Positions 8,502-15,881 of a DNA stretch of 33,412 nucleotides are shown here, piece by piece. The notes under the pieces were generated by a model. It made no database searches, had not been told where the DNA came from, and saw only the letters and a program-made list of their open reading frames with translations. A program made the translations under genes and the position numbers. This DNA comes from Bacteroidota bacterium (lineage in GTDB: Bacteria; Bacteroidota; Bacteroidia; CAILMK01), in NCBI GenBank assembly GCA_013287095.1, contig JABDEJ010000013.1, positions 1 through 33,412 on the forward strand, given 5' to 3'. The stretch's first letter is position 1. Every line of letters starts with the position of its first letter.

Positions 8502-9296
8502 ATGTCTGACGCTAAACCTCAAATCGTTTTTATTCATGGTATGTTTGTAACCAACAAATGTTGGGCTAACTGGTTACCGTATTTTGAATCCAAAGGCTAT
8601 CAATGTTTTGCCCCTGCATGGCCTTATAAAGACGAAGCACCCGAAAACCTTAGAAAAAAACATCCGGATATGCTAGGAGAAGGCCATGTTCATCTTCTTG
8701 ACATAGTTGCGCATTATGAAAAATTCATCAATTCTTTACCAAGCCCCCCTATCCTTATCGGTCACAGTATGGGTGCATTGGTGGTTCAGTTGTTATTGAA
8801 TAAAGGTTTGGGATCGCGTGGGGTAGTCATTGACAGTGCACCTCCCTTAGGTGTTCTTTCTACGGAATTTTCTTTGTTCAAAGCCAACTGGCCAGTTCTT
8901 AATCCATTCATAAACAAATACAAACCTGCATTATGGACTGAAAAGCAATTCCAGTACGCTTTTGCCGACCATATCACCGGTGATGAATTAAACCTGGCTT
9001 TCCAGGATATTGTACCCCAGGGAAAACTGGTTGCACGTGATTCTTTAACTTCAGCGGCAAAGATCAATTTCAAAGCAAAGACAAAACCGTTGCTATTTAT
9101 TGCAGGCGAAAAAGATAAGATCATTCCAGCTTCCCTTAACAAAACTAATTTCAATAAATATAAGAACGCGCCATCCAAAACAGAATTCAGGAGGTTCCCA
9201 AACCGAAGGCACAATTTAATTATGGACAAGGGTTGGGAAGAAATAGCGGCTTCTATCTATGAATGGATCAACCATTTACAGGATAATAGCAATTAA
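8502..9296 (+). CDS. Alpha/beta-hydrolase fold protein
   Basis: This 264-residue protein has the alpha/beta-hydrolase order: oxyanion-loop motif VFIHGMF, nucleophile elbow GHSMG with Ser89, a late acidic residue in FIAGEKDKIIP, and the catalytic His in FPNRRHNLIMDKGWEEIA. No signal peptide is present, so it is cytosolic. The family includes esterases, lipases and C-C hydrolases; the substrate is unknown. ATG 8502 is preferred to the adjacent in-frame GTG 8499, because ATG is the more usual start and no Shine-Dalgarno distinguishes them. The stop is 9 nt from that of the converging LamG gene. It follows the HD gene by 20 nt and is likely co-transcribed. Confidence 0.87.
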   Translation: MSDAKPQIVFIHGMFVTNKCWANWLPYFESKGYQCFAPAWPYKDEAPENLRKKHPDMLGEGHVHLLDIVAHYEKFINSLPSPPILIGHSMGALVVQLLLNKGLGSRGVVIDSAPPLGVLSTEFSLFKANWPVLNPFINKYKPALWTEKQFQYAFADHITGDELNLAFQDIVPQGKLVARDSLTSAAKINFKAKTKPLLFIAGEKDKIIPASLNKTNFNKYKNAPSKTEFRRFPNRRHNLIMDKGWEEIAASIYEWINHLQDNSN

Positions 9297-9305
9297 TTAA
9301 ATTAA

Positions 9306-9971
9306 CTAGTAAGTCAGGTTATAAATTGCCGCTGCTTCGTCAGCAGAAATAGCTCTGTTATAGATCCGTACATCATCAATTGAACCAACATAGCCTTTAT
9401 TGGCAATGATCAGATTACTCACTCCGACCGAAAGCTTTTCGGGATAAGATTTTTGAAGAATACCATTCCAATAGAGTTTCGTATTTGTGCCATCATTCGT
9501 TGCAGTAATATTTACCCATTTCCCGTTGGTTACTACTGAGTCACTTGCACTGGCTCCGGTGAGATGGGTCAATTCACCATCAAAATCACCTAGAAAAGTA
9601 CCAATTTTATGAACATTCAGGTATAATGAACCCACGGCTCCTGTAATAACCTGTAGTGCGGAGGCATTTTTTTTCGTTTTAATCCAGATGGATAAAGTCG
9701 CACCTTTTGCATTATAGTCATTAAATGCCAGTACAGTAATTGCTTTTTTGGTCCCGTCACAATAATAGGCCCCGTGGCTTTTCCCAAACCTGTCGTGTGC
9801 GGGTTTGGCATTGTTTACAATCCCATTTCGCCCATTGCCACTTGAGTCATTGGCATTTCCGTTAAGTGGATACCAGGCAATAAGTCCATTGGTCAGGTTT
9901 ACCTGAGCGCTAAGCTTGGTTAGGGTACATACCATCGCCACGATGATGCAGAATAGAAAGAATTTTTTCAT
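9306..9971 (-). CDS. Exported LamG/concanavalin-A-like domain protein
   Basis: This 221-residue protein has an N-terminal signal peptide (MKKFFLFCIIVAMVCTLTKLSA, cleavage near AQ). The rest is a single LamG-type jelly roll: GLIAWYPLNGNANDSSGNGRNG, a DGT strand, a central ATLSIWIKTKK strand, and the diagnostic end VGSIDDVRIYNRAIS followed by EAAAIYNL. Such domains bind carbohydrate or protein ligands outside the cell. Bacteroidota LamG proteins often carry a sorting domain after this fold, but this one stops directly after it with no type IX sorting domain or CHU_C module. It may therefore be periplasmic. The ligand is unknown. A TATTTTTG box lies 17 nt upstream of the start. Confidence 0.85.
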   Translation of the reverse strand: MKKFFLFCIIVAMVCTLTKLSAQVNLTNGLIAWYPLNGNANDSSGNGRNGIVNNAKPAHDRFGKSHGAYYCDGTKKAITVLAFNDYNAKGATLSIWIKTKKNASALQVITGAVGSLYLNVHKIGTFLGDFDGELTHLTGASASDSVVTNGKWVNITATNDGTNTKLYWNGILQKSYPEKLSVGVSNLIIANKGYVGSIDDVRIYNRAISADEAAAIYNLTY

Positions 9972-9988
9972 AACCCCAAAAGTTTACA

Positions 9989-9996
9989 CAAAAATA
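9989..9996 (-). promoter_or_regulatory. Putative -7 box of the LamG gene
   Basis: On the minus strand this reads TATTTTTG (TAnnTTTG), 17 nt before the ATG at 9971. No convincing -33 TTG is visible, so it is weak support only. Confidence 0.35.
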
Positions 9997-10027
9997 GCAA
10001 TTTCTAACCGAATTAGTCTACGTATAT

Positions 10028-10669
10028 TTATTCAAGATCCAGTGGATAGGATATACCAATGGTTGTGAGCACACCCGCTGCATATATGGTTCCGCGATAA
10101 GGCAGGTCTTTGACTGTGTAAAAGAAACCATATTCACCTATAGCTCCTATATCAATTTTGATTTTAGAAATCTGAAAATTAAGACCAATACCGCCCTGGG
10201 GGCCTCCGTTCGCTCTGTGCATATTGCTGGTGGCGTATATGGTTTTATTATCATTTGTATAACTTCCATAAAACAGGTATCCGGCATATAACCCGGCTGT
10301 GTAATAGAAATTTATATGTTTTACGATCTGGTAGCTCCATTTCATCCGCCCGTAGATATCTACGTATTCAAACATCATGTTTGACGCGAAATCCTTCGGA
10401 TCTTTAACTTCCGGTTTTAATACTATCGGGCCGGTTTCCTCCTGGCTGAACATAAACCCTGTATTTATGAATAGGTGATCGAGGCGGTCAAATTCGGCAA
10501 AGATGCCTCCATTGTACACCGGTTTGTAAGTAAAGTCGTGAATATCTGTATACACACCTGAAGGGTATGTATAGCCACCTGATAAGCCAAAATTAGGCAA
10601 ATCCTGTGCTTTTACACTGATTTTCAAACATATAAATGCCAAAACTACCAGTAAATATATTTTTTTCAT
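10028..10669 (-). CDS. Outer-membrane beta-barrel-like protein (porin family-like)
   Basis: This 213-residue protein starts with a signal peptide (MKKIYLLVVLAFICLKISVKA, then QD). The mature part has alternating hydrophobic/aromatic strands (GLSGGYTYPSGVY, GGIFAEFDRLDHLFINTGFMFS, NFYYTAGLYAGYLFYGSY, GGIGLNFQISKIKIDIGAIGEYGFFY) and ends in a hydrophobic strand, as in small outer-membrane barrels. No enzymatic motif is present. It has its own regulatory region with a TAATTTCG box 23 nt upstream and a pair of 19-bp direct repeats further out. The gene 56 nt downstream (LamG) may be read through or separately promoted. Function unknown beyond the probable outer-membrane location. Confidence 0.7.
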   Translation of the reverse strand: MKKIYLLVVLAFICLKISVKAQDLPNFGLSGGYTYPSGVYTDIHDFTYKPVYNGGIFAEFDRLDHLFINTGFMFSQEETGPIVLKPEVKDPKDFASNMMFEYVDIYGRMKWSYQIVKHINFYYTAGLYAGYLFYGSYTNDNKTIYATSNMHRANGGPQGGIGLNFQISKIKIDIGAIGEYGFFYTVKDLPYRGTIYAAGVLTTIGISYPLDLE

Positions 10670-10692
10670 TTCGATTTTTCTGAATTGAGGTG

Positions 10693-10725
10693 CGAAATTA
10701 AAGATTTGAGCCCAAAACGGGGCAA
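10693..10725 (-). promoter_or_regulatory. Putative promoter of the barrel gene, variant -7 box
   Basis: The minus strand carries TAATTTCG (complement of 10693-10700), a one-base variant of TAnnTTTG. A TTG (complement of 10723-10725) lies 22 nt upstream. The TTG falls inside the first copy of the 19-bp direct repeat, which suggests that a factor bound there would affect this promoter. Confidence 0.45.
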
Positions 10726-10795
10726 CTAAACTGTTTAGTATTGATAATGGGACAAAGATGCCGAAGCTGGGAATAGCGGGGCAACTAAACTGTTT
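10718..10795. repeat. Two 19-bp direct repeats with dyad core
   Basis: The 19-mer CGGGGCAACTAAACTGTTT occurs at 10718-10736 and again at 10777-10795, 59 bp apart. Similarity continues for a few bases into TATTG after each copy. The 3' part contains the dyad AAAC-T-GTTT. The pair sits between divergent genes and overlaps the -33 region of the minus-strand barrel gene, so it could be a tandem operator. Confidence 0.75.
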
Positions 10796-10863
10796 GATAT
10801 TGCGTCTTATTTAATATTGGAATTTGTAATTTGGTATCCTTCAGTTTTTTTTGCGAAAAATTG

Positions 10864-10871
10864 TATATTTG
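10864..10871 (+). promoter_or_regulatory. Putative -7 box of the CHU_C surface-protein gene
   Basis: TATATTTG matches TAnnTTTG and lies 16 nt before the ATG at 10888. No TTG sits at the expected distance upstream. Confidence 0.4.
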
Positions 10872-10887
10872 ATACAAAACCACCTAC

Positions 10888-13338
10888 ATGCACAAATCAT
10901 TGCTGATTATATTTTTTGCCGTATGTTATAGATTTATTTCATTCGGGCAGATCGAGGGGGCGAATATAATTCTAACGACAGGTGACGCCTGGCTGAGTTT
11001 TGATTGTAAAGGAGTACATTTTATTGACAAAAGCAATCAATCATCGTATGATCTTTCAAGTTCTATATCTGATACTTTTGGGAATATCTTATTCTCAGTT
11101 CGCGATAGCGTTATTTATGACAAGAATGATGCAAGAATAACAAATCTGGACAGCTTTTCTTATTCTTCGATTTTAGATTTCGATCTGATAGTACCAAACC
11201 CTCAGAACATTGCCGAATATTATATTTTCTACGGGTGGTATGGTAGTAAGTTATTAAATCACTACTGTACTTACAACGTTATTGCAAAGAAAATCACTTC
11301 AAAGGGATTATTGAGTTCTGGCGAAAGCTACATTGCTTCCGCTAAAGTGCCTGGGAAACAGGCTTATTGGTTATTTTTTTCCAGCGGAAATGATATTTCG
11401 GCTTATTTGATTGACAATGCTGGCCTACATTCTAACCCGGTCACATCCAAAAAATTCCCTTCAATTTATCCAGAGTTGGTTCGTATGAACAACGAATGCA
11501 GTCAATTATTGTACTCTTTGCCAATGTCGCCAGGGGATTCAGTTCAAATGATAATTCTTGACTTTGATAAATCGCTGGGCACGTTCTATATGGATACGTC
11601 ATTTATAATTCATAATTCAGGCTTAACTGGAGGTTGTTTTCGGGGTTATATTGCTATTTCTCCCGACAGTAAGAAATTATATTTTCCAACAGGCTGTGGA
11701 TGTGGCGCATGCAAGACATTTAGCATTGTTCAATATGATTTAAGCAAAAGAAATGCAGACACTATTATTAATTCGGCTATTACTGTTTATTACGGGGACA
11801 AAAACAGAAGAGACTGGACTGAATGGATAAATGGTCCGGATTGCAAGCTTTATAATTCTGATTACAATTATAATTTTGGGATTATCAATAATCCTGATTT
11901 TAAAGGGATTGCGAGCGGTTACACTATTATGAATACTAAGACTTTTTCAAGTTATCAACCTGCTAATTTCCTCACCCGCCAGGATTATTGGCCTTCTTTT
12001 TCTATTGACACGGCCACAAATAATTCATTAGAACTCATATTTACTTACAATGCACCAAAAGCCGGTGAAACTTATCTGTGGGATTTTGGTGATCCGTCAT
12101 CAGGGTCCTTAAATCATGATACAGGTAAAACAGCCTCACACGTATTTGTTCCGAGCAATGTTTATTATGTAAGACTTTTGGTTTTCAACAATGGGTATCA
12201 CACTACATTCACCAGGCTAGTTTGTGTTCATCAAGGTATTATCACTCCGGTAAAGGATACCGTACTATGTATTCTTGACAGTTTAAAACTGGATGCAGGA
12301 AATCCGGGATCAAAATTTTTATGGTCGAATGGCGATACTTCTGAAACTACAATCATTGAGAAAACCGGTAAATATTGGATAAGAATAGTTAATGACCATG
12401 CAATACTTAGCGATACTTTTACTGTAGGTCTAAAGAATATTTATTTAAACCTTGGCAAGGATGTTTCAGTTTGCAAAGGAAATGATTATATGTTTTCCTC
12501 CAATATAAAGGATGCCAACTATTTATGGTCAACCGGAGATACAAGTTCCTATATTTTGGCCAAACAGCCCGGTGTATATTGGCTAAAGGTAGATTCAGTA
12601 GGTTGTATAGGATATGATTCAGTAAATCTGGCTATTATAAATCTACCAAAAGTCAATATCGGGCCGGACACCGCAATATGCTCAGGCACAGTACTGAAAC
12701 TTAGATCAAATATTTCAAATGCCTCATATTTATGGTCAACCGGTGATACTACCGTTTCGATTTTAATTGAAAATCCCAGTGTATATTGGCTAAGGGTTGA
12801 TTCAGTTGGTTGTTATGGTTATGACACCATTCTGGTGACTGTTAACCCTCTACCAGATATTGTCCCGCATCCGGTAACCTATTTTTGTGTTTATGACAGC
12901 GCCAGTATTCAACTCACTGAAAATGCATCATATTCTTATAAGTGGGAGACCGGGGATACAACTGCATCCATAAGGGTAAGTGAGCCAGGTATTTATAATC
13001 TGATTTTAAAAACCGATAAAGGCTGTGTGATAACAGATAGTTTTATCGTAAAATCAAATTGCCCCGGTAAATGGTTTATGCCTGATGTTTTTTCGCCAAA
13101 TGGTGACGGGCATAATGATAGTTTTAAAGCAATCGGTATTGATATCACAGCTTTCAATATGAGTGTATATAACCGATGGGGAGAATGTGTTTTCACATCA
13201 ACGGATGTTAACAAAGGCTGGGATGGAACATTTAAAGGGTTAAAAGCACCGGAAGACATTTACCTGTATATGGCGAATTGTCAATTTCCCGGCCAGCCAA
13301 AGCAGTTTGCGAAAGGAACGGTCCTTTTAGTAAGATAG
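10888..13338 (+). CDS. Large exported protein with PKD/Ig-like repeats and gliding-type C-terminus
   Basis: This 816-residue protein starts with a signal peptide (MHKSLLIIFFAVCYRFISFG). The first ~370 residues look like a beta-propeller-like region without a named family. A PKD-like domain follows (about 390-450, ETYLWDFGDPSSG...). Then come four Ig-like modules of 55-80 residues marked by LWSNGDTS, LWSTGDTS, LWSTGDTT and KWETGDTT, each closing with a YWL/YNL strand. The C-terminal ~90 residues (FMPDVFSPNGDGHNDSFKAIGI...MSVYNRWGECVF...WDGTFKG...DIYLYMANC) are the gliding-motility-associated CHU_C type. Such proteins are exported across the outer membrane by the type IX system and displayed or released. 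A cysteine-rich GCGCGAC segment at about residue 270 is unusual. Ligand unknown. Confidence 0.88.
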   Translation: MHKSLLIIFFAVCYRFISFGQIEGANIILTTGDAWLSFDCKGVHFIDKSNQSSYDLSSSISDTFGNILFSVRDSVIYDKNDARITNLDSFSYSSILDFDLIVPNPQNIAEYYIFYGWYGSKLLNHYCTYNVIAKKITSKGLLSSGESYIASAKVPGKQAYWLFFSSGNDISAYLIDNAGLHSNPVTSKKFPSIYPELVRMNNECSQLLYSLPMSPGDSVQMIILDFDKSLGTFYMDTSFIIHNSGLTGGCFRGYIAISPDSKKLYFPTGCGCGACKTFSIVQYDLSKRNADTIINSAITVYYGDKNRRDWTEWINGPDCKLYNSDYNYNFGIINNPDFKGIASGYTIMNTKTFSSYQPANFLTRQDYWPSFSIDTATNNSLELIFTYNAPKAGETYLWDFGDPSSGSLNHDTGKTASHVFVPSNVYYVRLLVFNNGYHTTFTRLVCVHQGIITPVKDTVLCILDSLKLDAGNPGSKFLWSNGDTSETTIIEKTGKYWIRIVNDHAILSDTFTVGLKNIYLNLGKDVSVCKGNDYMFSSNIKDANYLWSTGDTSSYILAKQPGVYWLKVDSVGCIGYDSVNLAIINLPKVNIGPDTAICSGTVLKLRSNISNASYLWSTGDTTVSILIENPSVYWLRVDSVGCYGYDTILVTVNPLPDIVPHPVTYFCVYDSASIQLTENASYSYKWETGDTTASIRVSEPGIYNLILKTDKGCVITDSFIVKSNCPGKWFMPDVFSPNGDGHNDSFKAIGIDITAFNMSVYNRWGECVFTSTDVNKGWDGTFKGLKAPEDIYLYMANCQFPGQPKQFAKGTVLLVR

Positions 13339-13366
13339 TAATGTTATCATCGTAAATAATAAGACT

Positions 13367-13663
13367 ATGAAAACTCCGGATAACAAATCAGGCAAAATCC
13401 TAACCCTGCATCCGCAGGGCAAATCGGGAAGAAATATTGATGTTGGGAAATATGACCTGCTCAAAGATGCGATACTATCAACCCTGAAAGGCAAAGAGCT
13501 TACCCACAATGAATTATTTCATGAGCTCAGGGCAAAATTAAAAGCAGGATTTGAAGGTAACCTGGATTGGTATGCAGAAACGCTAAAACTTGACCTGGAA
13601 GCCCGAAACCTTATTGATAGAACGGCTTCTAAACCTCAGAGGTATAAGCTGAAAGAGGTATAA
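13367..13663 (+). CDS. Small unknown protein, DUF6958-like
   Basis: This 98-residue soluble, basic protein has no signal peptide. The N-terminal third contains ILTLHPQGKSGRNIDVGKYDLLKDAIL, and the C-terminal third WYAETLKLDLEARNLIDR followed by KPQRYKL. The alternation of helix and short strand, ending in a basic wing-like strand, suggests a small winged-helix fold. The pattern of a His-Pro start, a Tyr-based helix, a Trp-Tyr segment and the LDLEARxLI motif resembles the DUF6958 family from memory, which needs a profile search. It stands 28 nt after the CHU_C gene and 78 nt before the YihY gene on the same strand. Function unknown. Confidence 0.7.
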   Translation: MKTPDNKSGKILTLHPQGKSGRNIDVGKYDLLKDAILSTLKGKELTHNELFHELRAKLKAGFEGNLDWYAETLKLDLEARNLIDRTASKPQRYKLKEV

Positions 13664-13741
13664 AGGGCATACCCGGAAGAGCCTGTCTTGTAAACATTTC
13701 CCAAGAGGGGTTTGTTAGTTGGAAAATCTTCTCCAGTCCTT

Positions 13742-14737
13742 ATGACAAAATTCTTTAAGTCTTCCTGGCAACTCATCAAAGAAACCGGGACAGAATTCTC
13801 TAATGACAATGCAAGTACATTGGCTTCGGCCCTGTCATATAATACTTTGTTTTCTTTGGCTCCCATTCTTATCATTGTCATAGCCCTGGGAGGGATGATT
13901 TTTGGCCACCAGGCCGTGGAGGGAGAAATCTTTAACCAGTTCAAATCATTTATAGGGGCTGATGGTGCAAAGCAATTACAGGATTTGCTGAAAAGTGCTT
14001 ACCAACCGGGCAAAAGTATTGTTACTACTATTATAGCCACGGTATTGCTCATTTTTGGCGCTACTTCTGTTTTCTATCAATTGCAAATGTCTCTCAATAC
14101 AATATGGCAGGTAAAACCCAAACCCAAGAAAAGCCTTCTCAAATATCTACGCGATAGGGTATTGTCTTTTGGACTCATCATCGCCATTGGTTTTTTACTT
14201 TTAGTTTCTTTTGGTATCAGTGCGGCCTTGGCGGGTTTCAGTCAATATCTGGCACAATTCATTTCCAAAGATTCTGTTATACTCCTGTCTGCACTCGATA
14301 TTGTATTGTCCTTAATCGTTACGACCTTTCTGTTCGCACTAATATTTAAGGTGTTGCCTGATGCAAGTATCAATTGGGGTGATGTTTGGGTCGGTTCCGG
14401 AGTTACAGCAGCTTTATTCATTGTGAGTAAATATCTGATAGGACTATATCTCTCAAAGAGCAATATAGCAAGCACTTATGGGGCAGCAGGGTTTATTGTC
14501 CTTATACTTTTATGGGTCTATTATTCTTCAATAATGTTGTTCCTTGGAGCAGAATTTACCAAAGCATGGGCTACTTCTTATGGAAAACCCATAGAGCCAT
14601 CCGAATATGCAGTAAGGATTAAAAGTGTGGAGGTAGAACAGGCGCCCACAGAAACACCCAAACAGTTCGAGAAAAAAGCGGACATTATTGAAAAAAAGGC
14701 GGATAAGCCCATAACAGCCGGAACTCCCGCGTCGTAA
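13742..14737 (+). CDS. YihY/BrkB-family integral membrane protein
   Basis: The protein has 331 residues from ATG 13742. An in-frame TTG at 13712 would add ten residues (MLVGKSSPVL) but lacks support. The N-terminal motif DNASTLASALSYNTLFSLAPILIIVIALGG is the family signature. Six or so hydrophobic helices follow (about 32-52, 95-115, 145-165, 185-210, 225-245, 255-275), with the conserved ending STYGAAGFIVLILLWVYYSSIMLFLGAEFTKAWA. The last ~45 residues are a charged cytosolic tail with KKADIIEKKADKP. YihY/BrkB proteins are inner-membrane proteins long mislabelled RNase BN; their transport role is not settled. A terminator overlaps the stop codon. Confidence 0.93.
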   Translation: MTKFFKSSWQLIKETGTEFSNDNASTLASALSYNTLFSLAPILIIVIALGGMIFGHQAVEGEIFNQFKSFIGADGAKQLQDLLKSAYQPGKSIVTTIIATVLLIFGATSVFYQLQMSLNTIWQVKPKPKKSLLKYLRDRVLSFGLIIAIGFLLLVSFGISAALAGFSQYLAQFISKDSVILLSALDIVLSLIVTTFLFALIFKVLPDASINWGDVWVGSGVTAALFIVSKYLIGLYLSKSNIASTYGAAGFIVLILLWVYYSSIMLFLGAEFTKAWATSYGKPIEPSEYAVRIKSVEVEQAPTETPKQFEKKADIIEKKADKPITAGTPAS

Positions 14738-14754
14738 TATCGGGGGTGTTTTTT
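14723..14754 (+). terminator. Rho-independent terminator overlapping the YihY stop codon
   Basis: A 7-bp stem (14723-14729 with 14741-14747, one G-U pair) has an 11-nt loop that contains the TAA stop, and is followed by a run of six T at 14749-14754. The stem is short but the position and T-tract fit an intrinsic terminator. Confidence 0.6.
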
Positions 14755-14831
14755 ACTCAAACACTTGTTTTTGAACATTATGAACTTCATATTGTTTCAC
14801 CTGAATAATTGAATTTTAAACCAACTAAAAA

Positions 14832-15608
14832 ATGATCATGAAAACGAAAAAGATTTTTACCACGGCAGTATTTTTAATTGCATTTGCAACATCGGGCATT
14901 GCCCAAAATGGATTGTTTGAAGCGCGGGTTGATATTGGTTATGGTACCACATCAGGCCCGCAATCAGTAACTAATGTTTCAGGTTCCACTTCAACCGATG
15001 TGCCATACAGTATGGGAATGGGATTTAATGCGGCCCTCTCAGCAAGTTATTTTTTCGGTGACCATATAGGTGCCGGTCTGGATATTAATTATGTGGTCGG
15101 AACCCCGACTACCGTTACCTCAGGCGGAACTATTCAATATACTTCTACTTTGCAAGGTAGTTTGGCAACTGTGACGCCTTTCCTGGTGCTTTCAGCTCAT
15201 CCCGGAGGAATAAATCCTTATGGAAGGTTTGGCATCGTCCTTGGGGTTCCACAAGCCACTATATCTACAACTGCCGCAGGTCCTTTGGCCCCTTCCGGAA
15301 CAAATATTGATGAAGCATCAGGAAACCTTGCGATAGGATTGTATGGGGCTTTTGGAGTTGAGTTTCCGTTATCAGGCAATCTCGCTTTAGATGTGGAATT
15401 GTTCGACAGATCTTTGCAATGGGAACCAGGACAGGTTGAAAATACCCAGGCTTATGATGGTGAATCTAAAGCAAAGACAATAACCTATTCCCATAGCGTT
15501 ACAAGCCCTTCCGGAGACAACCAGGTTTCAAGCTATTCAACGCTTTATTCTCCATTCAGCAGTTTTGGAATTAAAGTGGGGTTGACGATGAAATTCGGGC
15601 AGATGTAA
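14832..15608 (+). CDS. Outer-membrane beta-barrel protein
   Basis: The protein has 258 residues, or 256 if the second ATG (14838) is used, which gives the cleaner signal peptide MKTKKIFTTAVFLIAFATSGIA with cleavage before QN. The mature protein is a run of amphipathic strands with many Gly, Ser and aromatic residues (FNAALSASYFFGDHIGAGLDINYVVG, VTPFLVLSAHPGGINPYGRFGIVLG, LAIGLYGAFGVEFPLSGNLALDVELF) and ends SFGIKVGLTMKFGQM, a typical last barrel strand. This is the pattern of small Bacteroidota outer-membrane barrels. No specific function can be read. It is flanked by terminators on both sides, so it is a single-gene transcript. Confidence 0.78.
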   Translation: MIMKTKKIFTTAVFLIAFATSGIAQNGLFEARVDIGYGTTSGPQSVTNVSGSTSTDVPYSMGMGFNAALSASYFFGDHIGAGLDINYVVGTPTTVTSGGTIQYTSTLQGSLATVTPFLVLSAHPGGINPYGRFGIVLGVPQATISTTAAGPLAPSGTNIDEASGNLAIGLYGAFGVEFPLSGNLALDVELFDRSLQWEPGQVENTQAYDGESKAKTITYSHSVTSPSGDNQVSSYSTLYSPFSSFGIKVGLTMKFGQM

Positions 15609-15633
15609 TCGTGATTGACCTAATAAATAAAAT

Positions 15634-15664
15634 AAAAGCCCGCCGGAAAATCCAGCGGGCTTTT
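15634..15664. terminator. Strong bidirectional terminator
   Basis: A perfect 10-bp inverted repeat (AAAAGCCCGC at 15634-15643, GCGGGCTTTT at 15655-15664) with an 11-nt loop. It gives a GC-rich stem plus T-tract in both directions, ending the plus-strand barrel gene and the minus-strand tRNA transcript. Confidence 0.9.
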
Positions 15665-15667
15665 GTA

Positions 15668-15700
15668 CTGAGTCCTGACCCCTGATTCCTGAGTCCTGAC
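15668..15700. repeat. Two 12-bp direct repeats, 21-bp period
   Basis: CTGAGTCCTGAC occurs at 15668-15679 and 15689-15700, with a related CCTGATTC between them. It lies between the terminator and the tRNA 3' end and looks like a small tandem repeat remnant. Confidence 0.7.
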
Positions 15701-15705
15701 TTCTG

Positions 15706-15789
15706 TACCCGGAGTCGGGCTCGAACCGACACGGAGGTGAATCCACTGGTGTTTGAGACCAGCGCGTCTACCAATTCCGCCATCCGGGC
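15706..15789 (-). tRNA. tRNA-Leu (anticodon CAA)
   Basis: Read on the minus strand the 84-nt gene folds as a long-variable-arm leucine tRNA. The acceptor stem is GCCCGGA with TCCGGGT, discriminator A. The D arm contains GGTAGACGC. The anticodon stem CTGGT/ACCAG holds the loop CTCAAAC with anticodon CAA (reads UUG). A variable arm of about 15 nt follows, then the T arm GTCGG-TTCGAGC-CCGAC. CCA is not encoded, as is usual in Bacteroidota. Confidence 0.96.
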
Positions 15790-15805
15790 ATCGTAAAACG
15801 AGGGG

Positions 15806-15813
15806 CAAACTTA
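15806..15813 (-). promoter_or_regulatory. Putative -7 box of tRNA-Leu
   Basis: The minus strand reads TAAGTTTG, matching TAnnTTTG, 16 nt upstream of the tRNA 5' end. The -33 element is not clear. Confidence 0.4.
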
Positions 15814-15881
15814 CATGAATTTCGCCGGATTGCGAATAAGAAGGACAAAAAAGCTTAATTGAAGCAGACTCGCATTCTCTT

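Noticed and set aside
9306..9971. Type IX sorting domain on the LamG protein
   Set aside because: The protein ends immediately after the LamG fold; no sorting-domain motif is visible.
10718..10795. CRISPR array
   Set aside because: Only two 19-bp copies, no further units and no cas genes in the window.
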